Positions 25,892-26,833 of a DNA stretch of 26,833 bases are shown one piece after another. The stretch is from Chrysochromulina tobinii (Eukaryota > Haptophyta > Prymnesiales > Chrysochromulinaceae). Under the pieces are notes generated by a model that searched no databases, was not told where the DNA came from, and saw nothing but the letters and a program-made list of their open reading frames with translations. The stretch covers positions 1 through 26,833 of the forward strand of contig JWZX01002334.1 in assembly GCA_001275005.1 (NCBI GenBank). Direction: 5' to 3'. Position 1 is the stretch's first letter; each line of letters begins with the position of its first letter. Position numbers and translations under genes: made by a program.

Positions 25892-26014
25892 GCTGGGAAG
25901 AGTCAGTACGGTGCAGAGCTCGACTCTCGAAAGGCGCGGATAGTGTGATGGTCCACAGGATAGTGTGATGGGAGAGGTGTGGACCCGTGTGTGATGGGAG
26001 AGGTCTGGGGACCG

Positions 26015-26113
26015 TTGGAGAACGCCTCACCCCACAGAGGCCCCTCATTGGAGGACGCCTCACCCCACAGAGGCCCCTCATTGGAGGACGCCTCACCCCA
26101 CAGAGGCCCGGAC
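26015..26113 (+). repeat. 33-nt tandem repeat, three copies
   Basis: Units start at 26015, 26048 and 26081 (TTGGAGRACGCCTCACCCCA and on to CCCCTCA). Copies 2 and 3 are almost identical. There are no unique spacers, so it is not a CRISPR array. Confidence 0.9.
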
Positions 26114-26377
26114 TGTCACTGAGTGTGTGTATGTTACTGTGTGTCGAGCGCGTGTTGCGGCGCGAGAGGGACCAGATCGGAACCACATGGTCCTTGCGTG
26201 CTGTGAGAGTGTGCACACATATTAATAGGATAGGATAGCTAAATGTGCCACCTGGTAAATGCGCGCGTCCAACGCAAGTGAAGATGTCAGGTTCAACGGT
26301 TCAAGTCAGATGTCAGTCCTCACAAGTCTGAAGTCACCGCGTCATAAACAACAGACAAGTTCAAGTTCAAGTTCCTT

Positions 26378-26462
26378 GAACAACAGACACGACCTTTTAC
26401 AGAAGCCTATTGAATGCACTCTCGAGGCTACATGTAGCTGTGAAGGTGAGTGTCGACGGAGG
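26378..26462 (+). repeat. Dispersed repeat, copy 2 (see 2247-2320)
   Basis: Matches the copy near the left end in block order (AACAACAGACA, GAAGCCTAT, GAATG, CTCTC, GTGAG, GTCGACGGAG). It includes the 12-nt palindrome GCTACATGTAGC (26427-26438), which the left copy lacks. Confidence 0.6.
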
Positions 26463-26537
26463 GGGGGGGGAACCCCTCACACTGAGGTGGAAGCGTGGAA
26501 CTCCCTCACACAGGACACACACGATGAGGGTTTTGCG

Positions 26538-26626
26538 TCACAGTGTGATGGTTTCGCGTCACACTGTGAGGGGGTTCCGTCGAGGGGTTCCGTCACAGTG
26601 TGACGCGCGCGCGCCTCACAGTGTGA
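26538..26626. repeat. Cluster of TCACA(C/G)TGTGA palindromes
   Basis: Four perfect 11-nt palindromes with arms TCACA/TGTGA (26538-26548, 26559-26569, 26593-26603, 26616-26626) and imperfect relatives at about 26475 and 26638. Starts are 21, 34 and 23 nt apart. Possible clustered binding sites or a degenerate palindromic repeat. Confidence 0.8.
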
Positions 26627-26833
26627 GGGAAATCCGTCTCAGTGTGATGACTTTGGGTTGGTCTGCCTCTTTGGGTTGGTAATGGGGGGGCTCGAGAATT
26701 TGGGAGCGCTGCGAACACAGAAAAAGGAGAGTTTTCATTCGATAAGGCATGCAATTGTCCCCGAGACATAGCGCGACCGGAGCAAAGGGCTAGAGAAAAA
26801 GAAATAGGTATCTAAGTAGAGATTCAGGGAGGG

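Larger units (their letters stand above)
25892..26833. other. Repeat-rich intergenic DNA at the right edge
   Basis: No gene is supported in the last 942 bp. Contents: a 33-nt tandem repeat (26015-26113), a dispersed repeat copy (26378-26462) containing GCTACATGTAGC, a G-run near 26461-26470, and a cluster of TCACAGTGTGA palindromes (26538-26626). Short frames through the 33-nt repeat are open on both strands only because the unit is a multiple of three. Confidence 0.5.

Noticed and set aside
26015-26113. Possible CRISPR-like array
   Set aside because: The 33-nt units are directly tandem with no unique spacers, and the genome is eukaryotic.
1-26833. tRNA, rRNA or other structured RNA genes
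   Set aside because: No cloverleaf with a T-arm GTTC motif or recognisable rRNA/snRNA core was found by eye on either strand; a covariance-model scan was not possible here.

Overview
The window reads as nuclear DNA of a GC-rich, gene-dense, flagellated unicellular eukaryote, most likely a haptophyte-type alga; a pelagophyte or similar GC-rich protist is not excluded. The evidence is spliceosomal introns with GT..AG ends in four genes (donors mostly GTGCG rather than GTAAG), a sperm-tail PG-repeat flagellar protein, a chromodomain protein, EF-hands, and eukaryotic LanC-like, S10 and PolX families. Nothing looks bacterial or viral. Open reading frames that begin at GTG or TTG were trimmed here to the first sensible ATG.

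Twelve protein genes are supported. From left to right: an SGNH/GDSL hydrolase-like protein (96-1901, +); an STPGR flagellar protein (2649-3629, +); a glycosyltransferase-like protein (4993-6342, -) divergent from a fucosyltransferase-like secretory protein (6532-8307, +); a two-intron polytopic membrane protein (8640-11464, -) divergent from an EF-hand coiled-coil protein (11880-13532, +); a spliced isocitrate-lyase/methylisocitrate-lyase-family enzyme (14221-15201, -); a chromodomain protein (15407-16348, -) divergent from a LanC-like protein (16566-18014, +); a spliced FHA-BRCT-polymerase X protein (18706-22059, -); a spliced serine carboxypeptidase (22281-24255, -) divergent from a spliced OmpA-like/Lon-N-like membrane protein (24468-25891, +). 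Orientation mostly alternates, giving four short bidirectional promoter regions (about 190-420 bp) and four convergent 3' regions.

The intergenic DNA is rich in short repeats: a GATACA/TGTATC field at 4.1-4.45 kb, a 25-base motif shared by 4.46 and 22.1 kb, an ~80-base diverged repeat shared by 2.25 and 26.4 kb, palindromic TACATGTA and TCACAGTGTGA motifs, and several tandem repeats.

Two observations stand out. First, several introns in three unrelated genes share nearly the same 3' end (a CTGAT-rich stretch running into CCTCATCAG before a GTG) and lie beside a roughly 27-base duplicate of the neighbouring exon. This is what one expects of a recently active introner-like element or of intron birth by segmental duplication. 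Second, the chromodomain protein, read from its first in-frame ATG, begins MARTKQTVR, matching histone H3 at seven of its first eight tail residues including K4. Other unusual points are an FHA domain fused to BRCT and PolX, a LanC-like protein with Asp in place of a zinc-ligand Cys, and an OmpA-like domain joined to a Lon-N-like domain in one membrane protein. No joint pathway links all the genes; the three putative glycan/ester enzymes at the left end could act on cell-surface polysaccharide, but that is inference.
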